NCBI RefSeq assembly: GCF_000002235.5
Contig: NW_022145544.1
Location: forward strand, 1,032,501 to 1,096,500
Source of the DNA: Strongylocentrotus purpuratus
Lineage: Eukaryota > Echinodermata > Echinoidea > Camarodonta > Strongylocentrotidae
Direction of reading: 5' to 3'
DNA length: 64,000 nucleotides
The notes beneath the pieces were generated by a model, which saw only the letters and a program-made list of their open reading frames with translations, made no database searches and was not told the origin of the DNA. Made by a program: the position numbers and the translations under genes. Position 1 is the stretch's first letter. Each line of letters begins with the position of its first letter. Of this stretch, positions 34,126-45,469 are shown one piece after another.

Positions 34126-34369
34126 TTAAAAAACCCAACTCAATTTCAATAGCCTTGTGTATCACCTACTTAAATGTGCGAATATTACGATGAGATGTTA
34201 CATAATCTGAACATGATTTCTGTACGCAGTTCAATAGGGCATTGCAATTGGCCTCGAGTTAGTTTCTTGAAAGTCTTTGCGAGTGTGTTTCCTATATCGA
34301 GAGGATCTTAAGATCATTAGCTTTAGGAGGAAAAGATACCAGCAAGGCGCTCGCCCCGGCCCCCCACTC

Positions 34370-34765
34370 AGTGTTATTTAGGGTACGCGTATGCTTGTTC
34401 CCTCTTTTTGAAAGCACCCCCTATCTGAGGACTGCCAACATTTCCGAACCCCCCTTTCGCGGGCTTTTCATGGGCTTTTCCTGCCTTGGAGACCCTCCTA
34501 AATCAGGAAAAATGCTCAATGTTATCCCCCTAAATTCGGAATAATTTCTCAGGAGTCCAACGAGATGAGAGGAAAAAAAAGAAAAAACACCCCCTTTTTA
34601 AAGAAATCTCCGGGTGAAAAGTCAAATACACCCCTTTTTTTTACAATTCTCGGGCCGGACTTTGTCGCACGAAAAGTACCTCTTTACCGGACATTTTGGC
34701 AACAAGACTAGTATGCGGTCATTTCGAAACCTGAGTGGGGGGGGGGGGGGGGGGGGGGGGGGCGC
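34370..34765 (+). repeat. Third copy of the GTTATTTAGGGTAC repeat, ending in a G run
   Basis: GTTATTTAGGGTACGCGTAT near 34372, then GGGCCGGACTTTGTCGCACG near 34652 and CTTTACCGGACATTTTGG near 34681, in the same order as at 2884-3075. The copy carries about 180 extra bases (CCCCCTTT-rich) in the middle and ends in 26 G at 34737-34762. Confidence 0.7.
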
Positions 34766-35584
34766 TCGCATCCACATCCTTCATGCTCTGCTCTTCAAAG
34801 ATTTGTCCTCTCGCAATAGTAATGACTTGATTGCAACGATGGCAAAAACAGTGTTGCATCTCTAATGTTCGCGATGTTCTCAAATAGTTCAACACATGAG
34901 GGAAGCGGAGCATGATGAATGCTATTCGAAATTATGGAAGGCTTGCAGCACATACGGCAGAATCATGACAAGCCAAAGTCACTGAACCTTTAACCATGCT
35001 TTAACATTCAGGATGTAAAATTGAAAGTTGGGATGATAGTAGTTGAGAGGATAGAGGAGGAGAGATTCGGAGGCTCTTGGAACTGTTATGTCGTAATGGT
35101 CTGGCAGCTATGCCTCCTCATTAGGCTAGGCGCCGGCTAGAAGCCTCGCTCCATATGTTATCTCTATAGAGATGCGGCGCTTCATCCTCGTACTTAATCT
35201 ACCGTGGTTGACTTTCTTGGCTTCTAAGGACATGCTTTAAAGTTAACTTCTTCAGGTTTTTTTTTTCTCCTCTTCTTGGCTTGATGTTTTCTTTCTTTAA
35301 CAACATTGATTGCTCTTCCTTTAGCCGTGTCTACTCCATTTGCCCTGAAGTTGCCCCTTTGTCCGCTTCTATTTCAATATTTGGATTTGCTGAAGACTGA
35401 TATTCCATCTTTTGTTTTTATGTCGTAGGCCCCAACTACTCATACCTATCCTAATGATATAGCGATATGATATATGTTATATACCTCACTTAAGAAATCC
35501 AGCCATCTGATTGGTCGAATTGCATTCATAAACTTCAACTGTTCCTGTAAAATTCTCGGTAACCATGCATAAAACATTTCAATA

Positions 35585-35610
35585 TTTTTAATAACCATGG
35601 TTATTAAAAA
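35585..35610. repeat. 26 bp perfect palindrome
   Basis: Two 13-base arms meet at CC-ATG-G: TTTTTAATAACCA and its exact complement. Lies in a stretch (35456-35640) with other ATGGTTAC/GTAACCAT inversions that may be a decayed MITE. Confidence 0.7.
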
Positions 35611-35963
35611 AAGTTGGTCAGCCTCCATGGTTACCCCATAGGTTTACATGTTAACAAATGGTTTGAGCGATGGAGGATGCCGTATGTGTGCGAAGGATTG
35701 GTCTGTAATTTCAATACAATTGAATCTCGATCGATCTTACCGACAATTTTATCTTGCATTGTTGACATGAAGACGAAAATAAACTTCCAAAAACAAAAAA
35801 ACAACATCTGCCGATAGATCTTGATCTAAGTTCATGCCAATATGCATTGCAAAAGTAAAAGAAGAGTCCGTATATGGAGCTTTTGCGAAGCATTCATCAC
35901 ACGCGAAGCCGGTTTCAATCCATTTTAATGTATATATTGGAGAAAACTGCCAAGCATGTTAAC

Positions 35964-36047
35964 GGCGGGCCATAGCCGAGTGGTCTAAGCGTTGGTTATC
36001 GGTACACCTCTTGTTGTACGCAAGAGTTCGAATCCCGTCTTCGACAA
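35964..36047 (+). other. tRNA-like sequence (Leu/Ser type), probably pseudo
   Basis: GCCGAGTGGTCTAAGCG resembles the D arm and A box, and GAGTTCGAATCCC the T arm and B box. The T stem does not pair well and the acceptor arms do not match, so a working tRNA is unlikely; it is more likely a SINE head or tRNA pseudogene. Confidence 0.6.
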
Positions 36048-36104
36048 AAATGAGAAATATTTTTAATTTTTCATTTTTTAGTCTATTTTTTTTCGGCATA
36101 TAAA

Positions 36105-36269
36105 AGTATTAATGACTGCTTTAATATTCGAGAAATAGTTGTTTTCATACGCTCTCGGGAAGGTTAGAATTGGGCTATTCCCCTCGGCAAGCCTCGGGGA
36201 ATAGCACAATTCTAACCTTCCCTTGAGCGTAATAAAACAACTATTTCTCTCAAAGCAATCATTAATACT
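36105..36269. mobile_element. 165 bp foldback element
   Basis: The arms 36105-36180 and 36190-36269 are near-complete inverted complements. Outer ends are AGTATTAATG and its complement; inner arms contain AAGGTTAGAATT and GCTATTCCCC with their complements, around a loop of only about 10 bases. No coding capacity. Confidence 0.88.
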
Positions 36270-37223
36270 ATACTATTCACTTCAATCTTTATCACCATTA
36301 GCATCTTTTTTTTTATCATAACGATGAATATACAAACATTTAAACGAGGTTGCCATCAAACGCTGAGAAAACGGTAACATAAGAAAGTTAATACATCAGT
36401 GTATCTTTTGAGAACATTTTCTATAGCGTTGCTGACCATTCATTACAATTTGATGATACAAAGAAACATATTCTAAAGGGTGGTAGTGGTGGTGGTGGTG
36501 GGGGTGTTGGTAGCAGCAACAGCAGCAGCATTAGTAGCGGTCTAATTGTTTTAGAAACAATAAGGGTAGAATTAACGCTGATTTGGATTATACCGTGTTG
36601 GGCGCTTTCAAGTTATCAACATTATAAGAATGAAATAAAGAACAAATAATGCAGAGCTCGATATGTTCAACTGTGTTCACAAACATTATTTACACGACTA
36701 ATTTACATACCGCGATCTGTGAAGTAGTTTGCCGGAATAAGACAGGGTAAATTCGACTGCATGCATGTCGGGGTCTCTGAACTCTTAGTGGAGTTCCGTG
36801 GATTCATTTGACGATATATTGATCAACCACCTGGAAACTAGTCATTTGCAACCTCCTTATTACCATTTTCAATTCTATTTCAGGTAATTGATTCCCTTGT
36901 TTTGACATTTTTGTTATATATCATGTCTATATACTTGACTAATTATCTACGGTTAACAGCCAAATTATTCACACCCTTGCCAAGTTTTGTAATTGTTTAA
37001 GTATGTTAAAATTTAATTTGTCCCGATTGATGTTTCTTGAGAATGGTACACATTAAAGCATAGGTCTAAAAGTATTTAACAGGCCATTGTGCGACCAGTC
37101 CAACTTTCATTCTTGAGTTACGAAAAAAACAAAAAAAAGAAACATCAAATTTTACGAGGGGTATGAATAATTTAGTCGTCTCCTGAAGGTGTTCAACTCT
37201 CCTCTCTAGGCTATTTCGTCCCC

Positions 37224-37370
37224 GGGGGCGTTTCGCAAAACTTGTCACCAGTGACAAATGACAGTTTTTGTTATAAGCTACTGAAATCCTTGCTTCTGAT
37301 TGGTTATCAGCAGATTGGTCACTGATTTTTGTCATTTGTCATTGAAAGAAGGCTTTGTGAAACGGGTCCC
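37224..37370. mobile_element. MITE with GGGxCCGTTTC-type ends
   Basis: Left end GGGGGCGTTTCGCAAAACTT and right end (reverse) GGGACCCGTTTCACAAAGCC, with an inner pair of TGACAAATGACA motifs. The GGGCCCGTTTCANAAAG type of terminus is familiar from MITEs of marine invertebrates. Confidence 0.75.
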
Positions 37371-37689
37371 TGATTTCTGCAGATATAAAACGGGTTATTG
37401 AAGGAGCCAGGATAAATTTAAGGAGGGGGTGTCCCAACGAAGGACCGTATGCAAATTATGATGAGTTATGATACACTTCCTTAACATTCGCCAACTAATA
37501 GCAGCGATATTAAACGGATCTAGGGAGGAGGCGTTTCTCCTGCTTGTTGACTCCTAAAACATGTTCTCATTTTCTCCCAATTTGTTGTTTGTTCATGATA
37601 CCCTTTTATGTTGAGGCCTACTCCTTTAACCGCGCGCGTATAAGGTTGAACAAACCCAAACTCTCGCCCTATATCTGTATGTGTTTTAC

Positions 37690-37897
37690 GGAATTACTTA
37701 GGAATACTTTAGAAATATAAACTCAATACACAAAGTTCAGAAGTAATTTGAAAACATACTTATTTAGCACTTTGTGAGATCTCACAATTATGATCCAAGT
37801 GCACTATTTCCACTGCTTTTGTATTCTGTTCTGTAGGGCGCATAGAGACATGCAGTGTTATTCGCTATATATACAAATATTTAATTATTATTATTAT
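37690..37897 (+). pseudogene. 5'-truncated LINE 3' end
   Basis: TTCAGAAGTAATTTGAAAAC encodes the last residues FRSNLKTYLFSTL-stop, the terminal motif of CR1/L2-like polyproteins. It is followed by a 3' UTR with GGGCGCATAGAGACATG and an (ATT)n tail. Only about 25 codons remain. Confidence 0.75.
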
Positions 37898-37976
37898 ACA
37901 TTATCCTGGAGTCATCTTACACATCCGATTATTTACACAGTATGAAATCACTATATTTAAACCGTAGAAATGGCGT

Positions 37977-38113
37977 CATTTGTGCACACAGTGTGTACGG
38001 GCAAGCACTGAATCCAATGACCGGGGTAATAGTATATTAATTTTGTAAAGCGCTTAGAGACATTTATGATAGGCGCTATATAAAAACTAAATATTATTAT
38101 TAATATTATTATT
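37977..38113 (+). mobile_element. SINE tail fragment, family B
   Basis: TGTGCACACAGTGTGTACGG, CAATGACCGGGGTAATAGTA, TTGTAAAGCGCTTAGAGACA and terminal ATT repeats, matching 2677-2830 and 16236-16342 in opposite orientation. It lies directly downstream of a LINE tail. Confidence 0.78.
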
Positions 38114-40529
38114 AAATGGGACTTTCTTTTAAATGTTGTGAAGCAATAATTGTACAATTAATGGGGCATATGATTGTTTTGGGAATAGCTGTCTTTATGT
38201 ATTGTGTGCTGCCGCCCCCCCCCCCCCTCACTTCCATACTGACATACTGATTAAAGGTTAGTTAGTGCGGGCTGTGAAAAACGGAAAGAATATTGGGTTT
38301 GGTGCGACACCACCAAGGTAACTAACTAGCTGGTCTTTCCATTAACATCCAGTCAATGATCTTAACACCAAACAATGACCAAATTTGAAAAAGATAGTAC
38401 ATGTTCTGGTTAAAAAAGGGATATGGAAGGAAAAGGATCTATGATGATTTAAATGCTTTTTCGTGCTCGCCTTGGGAAGCTGCCAGATAGATAAAGAGCG
38501 CGGAAATTCTGTGAAACCCCGAAGACTCCAAAACCAAACGAGACCACTTGAGCCAGCGACAGAAAGTCTGCACATGTCTACCAGACATTAGCATTTGGGG
38601 TTTTATTTTTTCGTCTGTTGTTTGATATCGCTGCCATGCAGATATCTAAATGAGCACGCGATATTCGGTAAACCGAAAGGAACCCGTGGAAAGGGGACTG
38701 GATTGATAAGATATCAAGCAAAGAGCTCGCAACATTAGCGTAATTATGTTTCAATCCTTCTATGAGGATATGACAATAAGGGGCGGTCATATCTTTTATT
38801 TTTTCGTTGAGGGGGGGGGGGGTCAGTTTCGTTGCCTCGTGACGTGCTTGGCGTGGGATATGCCAAGCGCCCCCTCGTGGAGTATGGCGTCATTAGTGTA
38901 TGAGGGATGTGACGCGTGGGTATAGTGACACCGCCTATTCATATTTCTTCGAATAAACTGTCATTTTTTTCTATTTCGAAGGCAAATTGCTAATTCAATA
39001 CAAATACAAAATGGGATACGTATCGTTTTTTATTTCTACGTCTTTCTTTAGTGAATAAATGTGATTTTAGAGCAGATATTCCCACAAAATAAATAATGCC
39101 CTTCTGAATTGTTAGTCTGTTCACTTTCTCCAGTTATATTGTCGTGCCCTTTCCACCCATTTATACATTTCTATCATTACGTAATCTCTCTTGATATCTA
39201 TTTAAAGAATATTGAGTTTTTACCTCTTCCTCTTGGATAATTCCAAATAAGTCTACCGATACATGGTATATCAGTTCACGTACATTGTTGTGGCGGCGGT
39301 GATAGCAGAAATTTTCGTTCGTACAGACTCCAGAATCAAGATCAATTTCATAAAGTGACTTCTATATTCAACATGTTCAGAGGTCACGCCCTTTCCGGGT
39401 AGCGCGCACTTCCGGGTACAGGAATACGAAGTTACTGGATTCGATAAATAATTTCCGTCAAGTTCTTTAATGCAAAAACATCGAAGTAATGCTCAGATAC
39501 CTGGAGATTCCACTGATTGTTATTATATAACGTTGGAACAATCATTTTGTTTACACCATCACTGAAATGAAAATGTTTCCTGCTTTTGCACACACACAAA
39601 ATTATTTAACGATAAAAAAGGGCGGAAATATATTTCAAATTTTGCACACTATTTCAGGATCAAGAATTAATCCTGTATCCACCCTTTTATTAATAAATGT
39701 CCAACTCTTTCGAGATTCTATTTCACGTTGATAATATTTTTGTGAGTTTTGGCAGGAACGGGCTCATTAAAAAAAAAATCAATACTCCGATTTATAATAC
39801 CTAAAAATTATGCTCACGACCAATACATCCGGGAGGGGCAACTTCATTTGGAAAAGGCCTATTTGAGCAGAAATTAATATTTAGTTTGATTTCAATTTTG
39901 TTCTCGTCAGAATGTTGGACTCATGTGACCCTGGTCTTATAGAACCATTCACCCCACCCCCTCCCCAGTGTAGTATCGTTCTTCGAGAGGTAATATGATA
40001 TTTCCATTTTTGCGCTTGACATTAATACGATATATCATAGCACTATCATGATTATTGTCATCTTACTTGTATAGTTGTGACAATCATGATCACAACTTAA
40101 GTACCGTTTACTAGTTACAATGAAGCAGACACGGAGGACCTTGATATATCCCTTGTTGCATATTGCATCATAATTTACGCGATTTCGCAGGATATAGGGT
40201 CCATAAATATTGCTCGAATGAGAACAAGTGAAACTTAAGTAGACACGCTACACGGCATTTGTTTTTCAAATTTTAATAGTGAAAAATGACAAGGGAAAAA
40301 CAAGAATTTTGAAAAGAATAAGCAATTTGAATTTGAAAAAAAAAGGAGTTTTCAAAAACAACCAAATATGAAAAGAATCAACCAAGCAAGGCGAGACTGT
40401 AGTATAATGAAGGCGTCATAATGATGCTTTATGGAAAATGCTTTTAACGTACCTTTTGAAACAGAACTTTCTTCGACGCCAATAAAAAGTTTATATGCTT
40501 ATCGTGCGGTCAATCTTTAAGACACAATG
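38114..40529. other. Intergenic, no gene seen
   Basis: Includes short C and G runs (38214-38227, 38811-38822) and a 7 bp stem GCTTGGC/GCCAAGC near 38845-38870. No protein family, RNA gene or larger repeat recognised. Confidence 0.3.
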
Positions 40530-40770
40530 CAGGGGTGGATACAAGATTTTGAAAAAAGAGGGTTCACAATACAAGATTTTGAAAAAAGAGGGTTCACAAT
40601 ACCGGTCACAATATTCCTTAAAATTGTTGACAATCATAAAAAAAAAAAAAAAAAAAAAAAAAACGGGGGCACATTTATAAAAACGTATACCAGGCACTTG
40701 GATTTTAAAAGTGGGGGGGGGGGGAGGAGGAGACACGGGCAAGTTGTGTCTCCCCCTAAATTCGCCAGTG
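40530..40770 (+). mobile_element. hAT-like MITE remnant with internal tandem repeat
   Basis: Left end CAGGGGTGGATACAAG and right end (reverse) CACTGGCGAATTTAGG resemble the CAGNGGCGGATCCAG termini of hAT-like MITEs. A 29-base unit containing GATTTTGAAAAAAGAGGG occurs twice in tandem (40541-40599). A poly-A run (40639-40662) and a G run follow. No matching 8 bp target duplication was seen. Confidence 0.55.
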
Positions 40771-41818
40771 ATGGTGTATAACAAAACTCCCAAGAAGCAT
40801 TATAATTATATATTCAAAGACTCTACCTACAATTATTGTTGATGGTTCTCCATTGGCAAACAAACTGTTATTTTCTCGTCTGGGCTTTGGGGTTTATGAT
40901 TTGTACAATAATTTACTTCTAAACTTTAGTTCCTGAACTTCCTCTCTACCTTCCTCAGCATGCACACGCTTCATACACCTAACCTTCCTCCGGCGCCGCA
41001 AGTGTGAACTGCTCCACGTCTTTAACTTTCAAAGTGTGAACGGGGCATCCTCGACATGACAATGAGATTGAGTGCCGTAACGTCAACACGCCACGCTTAA
41101 AAGGAGTCTACCGAAAAGGAGGGCTCGGTTTAGACCATGAATGACAATACCGCGTGTTTTCTGGTAAGATATAGACCGAGAAGCGAGTCTGCAAGGCACC
41201 AGCTATGAAGTTTGTTTTTCTCATGTTTGTCTTTTGCGTTTCCGTTTAGAGTAAATAGAAATGACATACACGGTAATGATTTTTTTTCTTTCTCTTCCTG
41301 TATCTACACAAGGACCTATAGAGACGAACATATCTGGTGAGAAGATAAAGCGTGCCTGCACGTTGCACAAATGAAGTGTGTCTACCATGTACGGCGAAAA
41401 GCACTGAGCCAATCGGCGGCTCCATTCCCAGCTCATTATTCATATCAATCAAGAGTTAATAACTCCGTGAATTGATAAATAAACAACGCAGTTGTTTGAA
41501 GACCACTCAATAGATAGAATTAGACTACTTTAATGATCTATTTGTTGTCGCATGTCGCGTAATCGTCGTTATATTAAGTCAAAGCATACAAAAAGACACA
41601 TTTTCAACTCGAAAAAATGCATTCCAGTCGGTGACGCACAGACTTGGTAAAAAATAAAGTCATGTTTTGGCGCCTGTTAGCCTCTTTTGTTTAAGTTTTA
41701 AGATTAATCATTCCAACTTTCTGATTCTAGATCGCCTTGTTTCTCCTTTCAATTTGGCGTCATCCCCTCACGTACGCCTATCTTCGTCATAGCATTTCTG
41801 TCTGGCTATTATTAACAT

Positions 41819-42115
41819 CAGTGGTGGTTCCAGGATTCTTTGACGGGGATTGAAGGGTACACGAGGTACACGACACATGTCAATATAAAATGCTGACAAA
41901 CAATAGCAACAACAATAAAAATTCTTACATTGTGCAGAGTCATAATAATTTTCCAAAGTTAAATATGAAAAGCTAAACTTGAAAGAGGCGCACGCAAACA
42001 CTTTAGTCCACGTTTTTGTTCCGGTGTAAAATACAAAATGTTGCAAATTTGGCTTTGACAGGGGCACATAACCCCCTCCCTGTACCCCACCCTTTTCCTC
42101 CCCTGCTCCTCTGCA
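41819..42115 (+). mobile_element. Possible further hAT-like remnant
   Basis: Begins CAGTGGTGGTTCCAGGATTC, close to the consensus end; a CCCCTCCC-rich stretch lies at 42070-42110. The right terminus is not clear. Confidence 0.3.
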
Positions 42116-43212
42116 AGGTGTATTTCAAATTGTACTTGTTCTTGTTGACGACGCTTCTTCTGTACTTGTTAATTGTTGATTTCCGTTTAATTTTGTTCTT
42201 GATTATTGTTATTTCAGATATCGTTATACATGTGTGTTTATCTTGCGTTGTTTTTTTCTTCTTAGAGTTAAAATGCGCCAATCCATTTATTCCTGTTTGG
42301 TAGTAAAAACAAACAAAAAACAAATAAAAAACGAAAATAAAATTTTAAAAATGTATATAACATTTTCAATTTTCAGTTCGTTGGTAAGAAAAAACCCTAA
42401 TTTTACTTTGATTAAAGAAACAACATGTTCAAGTTCAGACAATTACCTGATTAAAGCAATTTTCAAACACCCCCACTCCGAATGGTAACAAATTGCAGTT
42501 GTTTTAAAGAAATCGATATTCAATGTCGTTCTTCCTCTTCTAATAAATATTTGAAAAGGAGGGAGGCAAGCCCCCTTTCTAATGTTCATATTGACAGCCA
42601 ATACTCTTGACCGTCTTGACATCAACACAAAGCGGTTCTAATTGAGAGAACATAATAATTTGAAACATGTTCTTTATTTACAATAATTTACAAACTTGGG
42701 AAAACTGTACATCTTTGGTATGTGGAAGATCTTAATACAGATCTAATAATAATCAATTATGATTTACACAATTCCGAATTACTGTCGCATTAAAAAGGGA
42801 GAGCAACATAAGAGTAGACTTATTTTCCACTATCGGTCTAATTTTTAATTCTTTAGATTTAGAATTTATTGGTTCTTTTTACAAATAAGGCGGCTACTCT
42901 GTAGATCTACTGTATTGAATTATCGAGTTTGTTGGGAGCTGGCTTAAATAAAGCTACTAACTCTTAATATCAATTTTCTCCAGTGAACCCATACCATAAA
43001 CCAGTGTTTTATCATTTAAAAAAAAATAGGAATCACTCAAAATTGTTGAAAGTGGAAAAGGTGGACAGTTATCTGTATACTGTACATTTCGTCTTGTTAC
43101 GCTGACCTGTGTTTCTAGTATATAGCGCCATCAACCGATGGAAATGAATTTTATATTCTCATTACGTTGAGCTCATCGAAAAAATAGTCAAAAGTGTAAA
43201 TATAATACAGCT

Positions 43213-43512
43213 GATGTAGGAGGAGGAGAGGGGGGGGGAGGAGAAAGACAAAGATGAGAAAACTAAGAAAAAAGAGAAGGGGAAGAGGAAGAAGAGGAGA
43301 AAGGAGAAAACAAAAATAAAAAGCCAGGAAGAGTAAAAGATTAAAAGAAGAACATTTTGCCAATTGAGAAGTAGAAGTTAAAAAAAATAAGACATTGACG
43401 AAGAAGAACAAAAAAAGAAGAAGAAGAAAAACAAGAAAAAGAAAAACAAGAAGAAGAAGAAGAAGAAGAACAACAACAACAACAACAACAACAAGAAGAA
43501 CAACAACAACAA
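43213..43512. repeat. GAA/CAA triplet and purine tract
   Basis: GGGGAGGAGAAAG-type purine sequence leading into (AAG)n and (AAC)n at 43440-43512. The 129-codon minus-strand hydrophobic frame over it is an artefact. Confidence 0.92.
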
Positions 43513-44463
43513 GTAAGAATTGACAGATCACATAATACATGATATATTTAGAGTCAACGCTTTTCGAAATTGAAGTTTGTTGAAAAAGCTGAGAGCTTGA
43601 CCTTTGTCATCCCCAAAGCTTCAGTTCTAGGAAAGTTCTAACTCTAACTTCAAATAACATTTTTATCAGGGGTGTTTAGGAGAAAATTTGGTGTAGTTCA
43701 TTAATGTCTTACAATATGGGCTAGATATCTAAAAAAAAAATCACAACAAGTACTATATTTTTATCTCTTGATTTTTCAGCACAATTTGTTCTTGATTATT
43801 TGAAAACTATGTCGATCGACAGCGCACCCGGCGTCCAAGCATATTTTGAACATTAGTTTCTTTACTTGCATTGTGGAAACCTCATCAATATTCTGCTCAG
43901 TGCACCCACTCTCCTGCTGCAGACCATAAAAATATCCAGACAGGATTAGAATTTTATATGCTCCCTTTCATGCATGCCAAATCTCCATAATCAAAATGGG
44001 TTTTTCCATCATTAAAATTGTTTAGGCGAACGCATCGCGAGCTTTCCATAAAACCTCGAACCCGTCCACCCTCGTTCAACATCGTTCGAGCAACCTTTTT
44101 TTTACCTAAAGGTTTGTTTTCAATATTCATTACTATATGAATCCCCTTTCAGGTTTAGGAACATTAAAATCTGAAGATACACGTTTATCAATAGCCATAG
44201 AGGCGCCTGTGCATGTGACAAGGTTATTAAAGGGGGGAAATATGACTAATTGACGATTTTGCGGTTTCGTGAAGCTTTTTATTTCGAGCCTCTTTCTACC
44301 GAGGGCTTTGGCGGCAATGGACTCCAACCTCCCATATTTCATCGTGCATTATCTTGTCATCGTACACAATACCCAGCCTACCAAGTTTATATTTAGATGT
44401 AGAGAAGGTATAAGGGATTGTCTATTATGTTCCATTACATGTAATTTGGTCCGACGTGTACTA

Positions 44464-44472
44464 AGAGGGAGA

Positions 44473-44512
<40 letters not shown>

Positions 44513-44624
44513 GATAGAGAGAGAGAGAGGAAGAGAGAGAGGGAGAGAGAGAGAGGCAGACAGACAGAGACATAGAGAGACAGAGAGACAGAGACAGAGA
44601 GAGCGAGAAGGGGGGGGGGGGTGG
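44464..44624. repeat. GA microsatellite ending in a G run
   Basis: AG dinucleotides with CAGACAGA interruptions; ends in about 12 G. Confidence 0.93.
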
Positions 44625-45232
44625 CAGCTCAGAGCAGGAGACAATATAATTAGAATTTCGGTTGTGATTTTGATCTCATGAACGGTTATTGTGTCAAAAA
44701 TGTTTTTCATAACTCATGCCCGATGTGGAGATTTTTCCCAACATAGCAACAAAACGGCTATTGAAAAGATGGATGAATTAGACGCGGTGATAATACGGAC
44801 TGATATTTAGGAGGTAAAAAAATGTATTGTGTAAATACTGTGAATTCATGAATGCCGAACACTTCAGGCTATTAAAAGAATACGCCCATTATCATGATTG
44901 TAAATCAGGCTATGTGCTGGTAGGAAAATATACACCAGCCCTCTTTGGCGTCTCTATGGCGTTCGTTTACATTATTGACAGCAATGACTAATTTCAGTCC
45001 ATATGAGGCGGACAGAAAATGTTATTTTCAAGGAAAAACTTGTAGAATTTAATGAAATGCTAGCAGTTACTTGACACCTTCAACAATTCCTGGATATAAA
45101 GGCCTGTTATGGGACGATCCGTCACTATCTCGACATTGAACGAAATATTTTCTGCAATCATATCAAATATATGTTTAAACTAAAAAAGTATATCTTTCTT
45201 TAGAGCCTAATGTCGAAATATACCGTCTTAGG

Positions 45233-45466
45233 GATGTTAAATTAATTGTTCATAATTTAATGTGACTTTTAGGATTCTTACGAGACTTCTTCGTAAATGA
45301 AACTAGGTTACATTAAAAAAAACAATCGCACTCAATCTCTTAATTTTTCGAGGATGTTAAATTAATTGTTCAGAATTTAATGTGACTTTTAGGATTCTTA
45401 TGAGACTTCTTCATTAATAATACCAGGTTACATTAAAACAATCGCACACAATCTCTTAATTTTTCT
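45233..45466 (+). repeat. Two-copy tandem duplication, 120 bp unit
   Basis: GATGTTAAATTAATTGTTCA starts at 45233 and again at 45353. Both copies contain TGTGACTTTTAGGATTCTTA, GGTTACATTAAAA and CAATCTCTTAATTTTTC. The copies differ at a modest number of positions. Non-coding. Confidence 0.9.
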
Positions 45467-45469
45467 CAA

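Noticed and set aside
35964..36047. Functional tRNA-Leu or tRNA-Ser gene
   Set aside because: A- and B-box motifs are present, but the T stem and acceptor stem do not pair properly.
36480..36540. GGT and CAG repeats as a CRISPR-like or coding repeat
   Set aside because: Short triplet repeats without spacers; eukaryotic context.
43151..43540. 129-codon hydrophobic minus-strand frame resembling a membrane protein
   Set aside because: Leu/Val/Phe runs come from GAA and CAA triplet repeats on the other strand.
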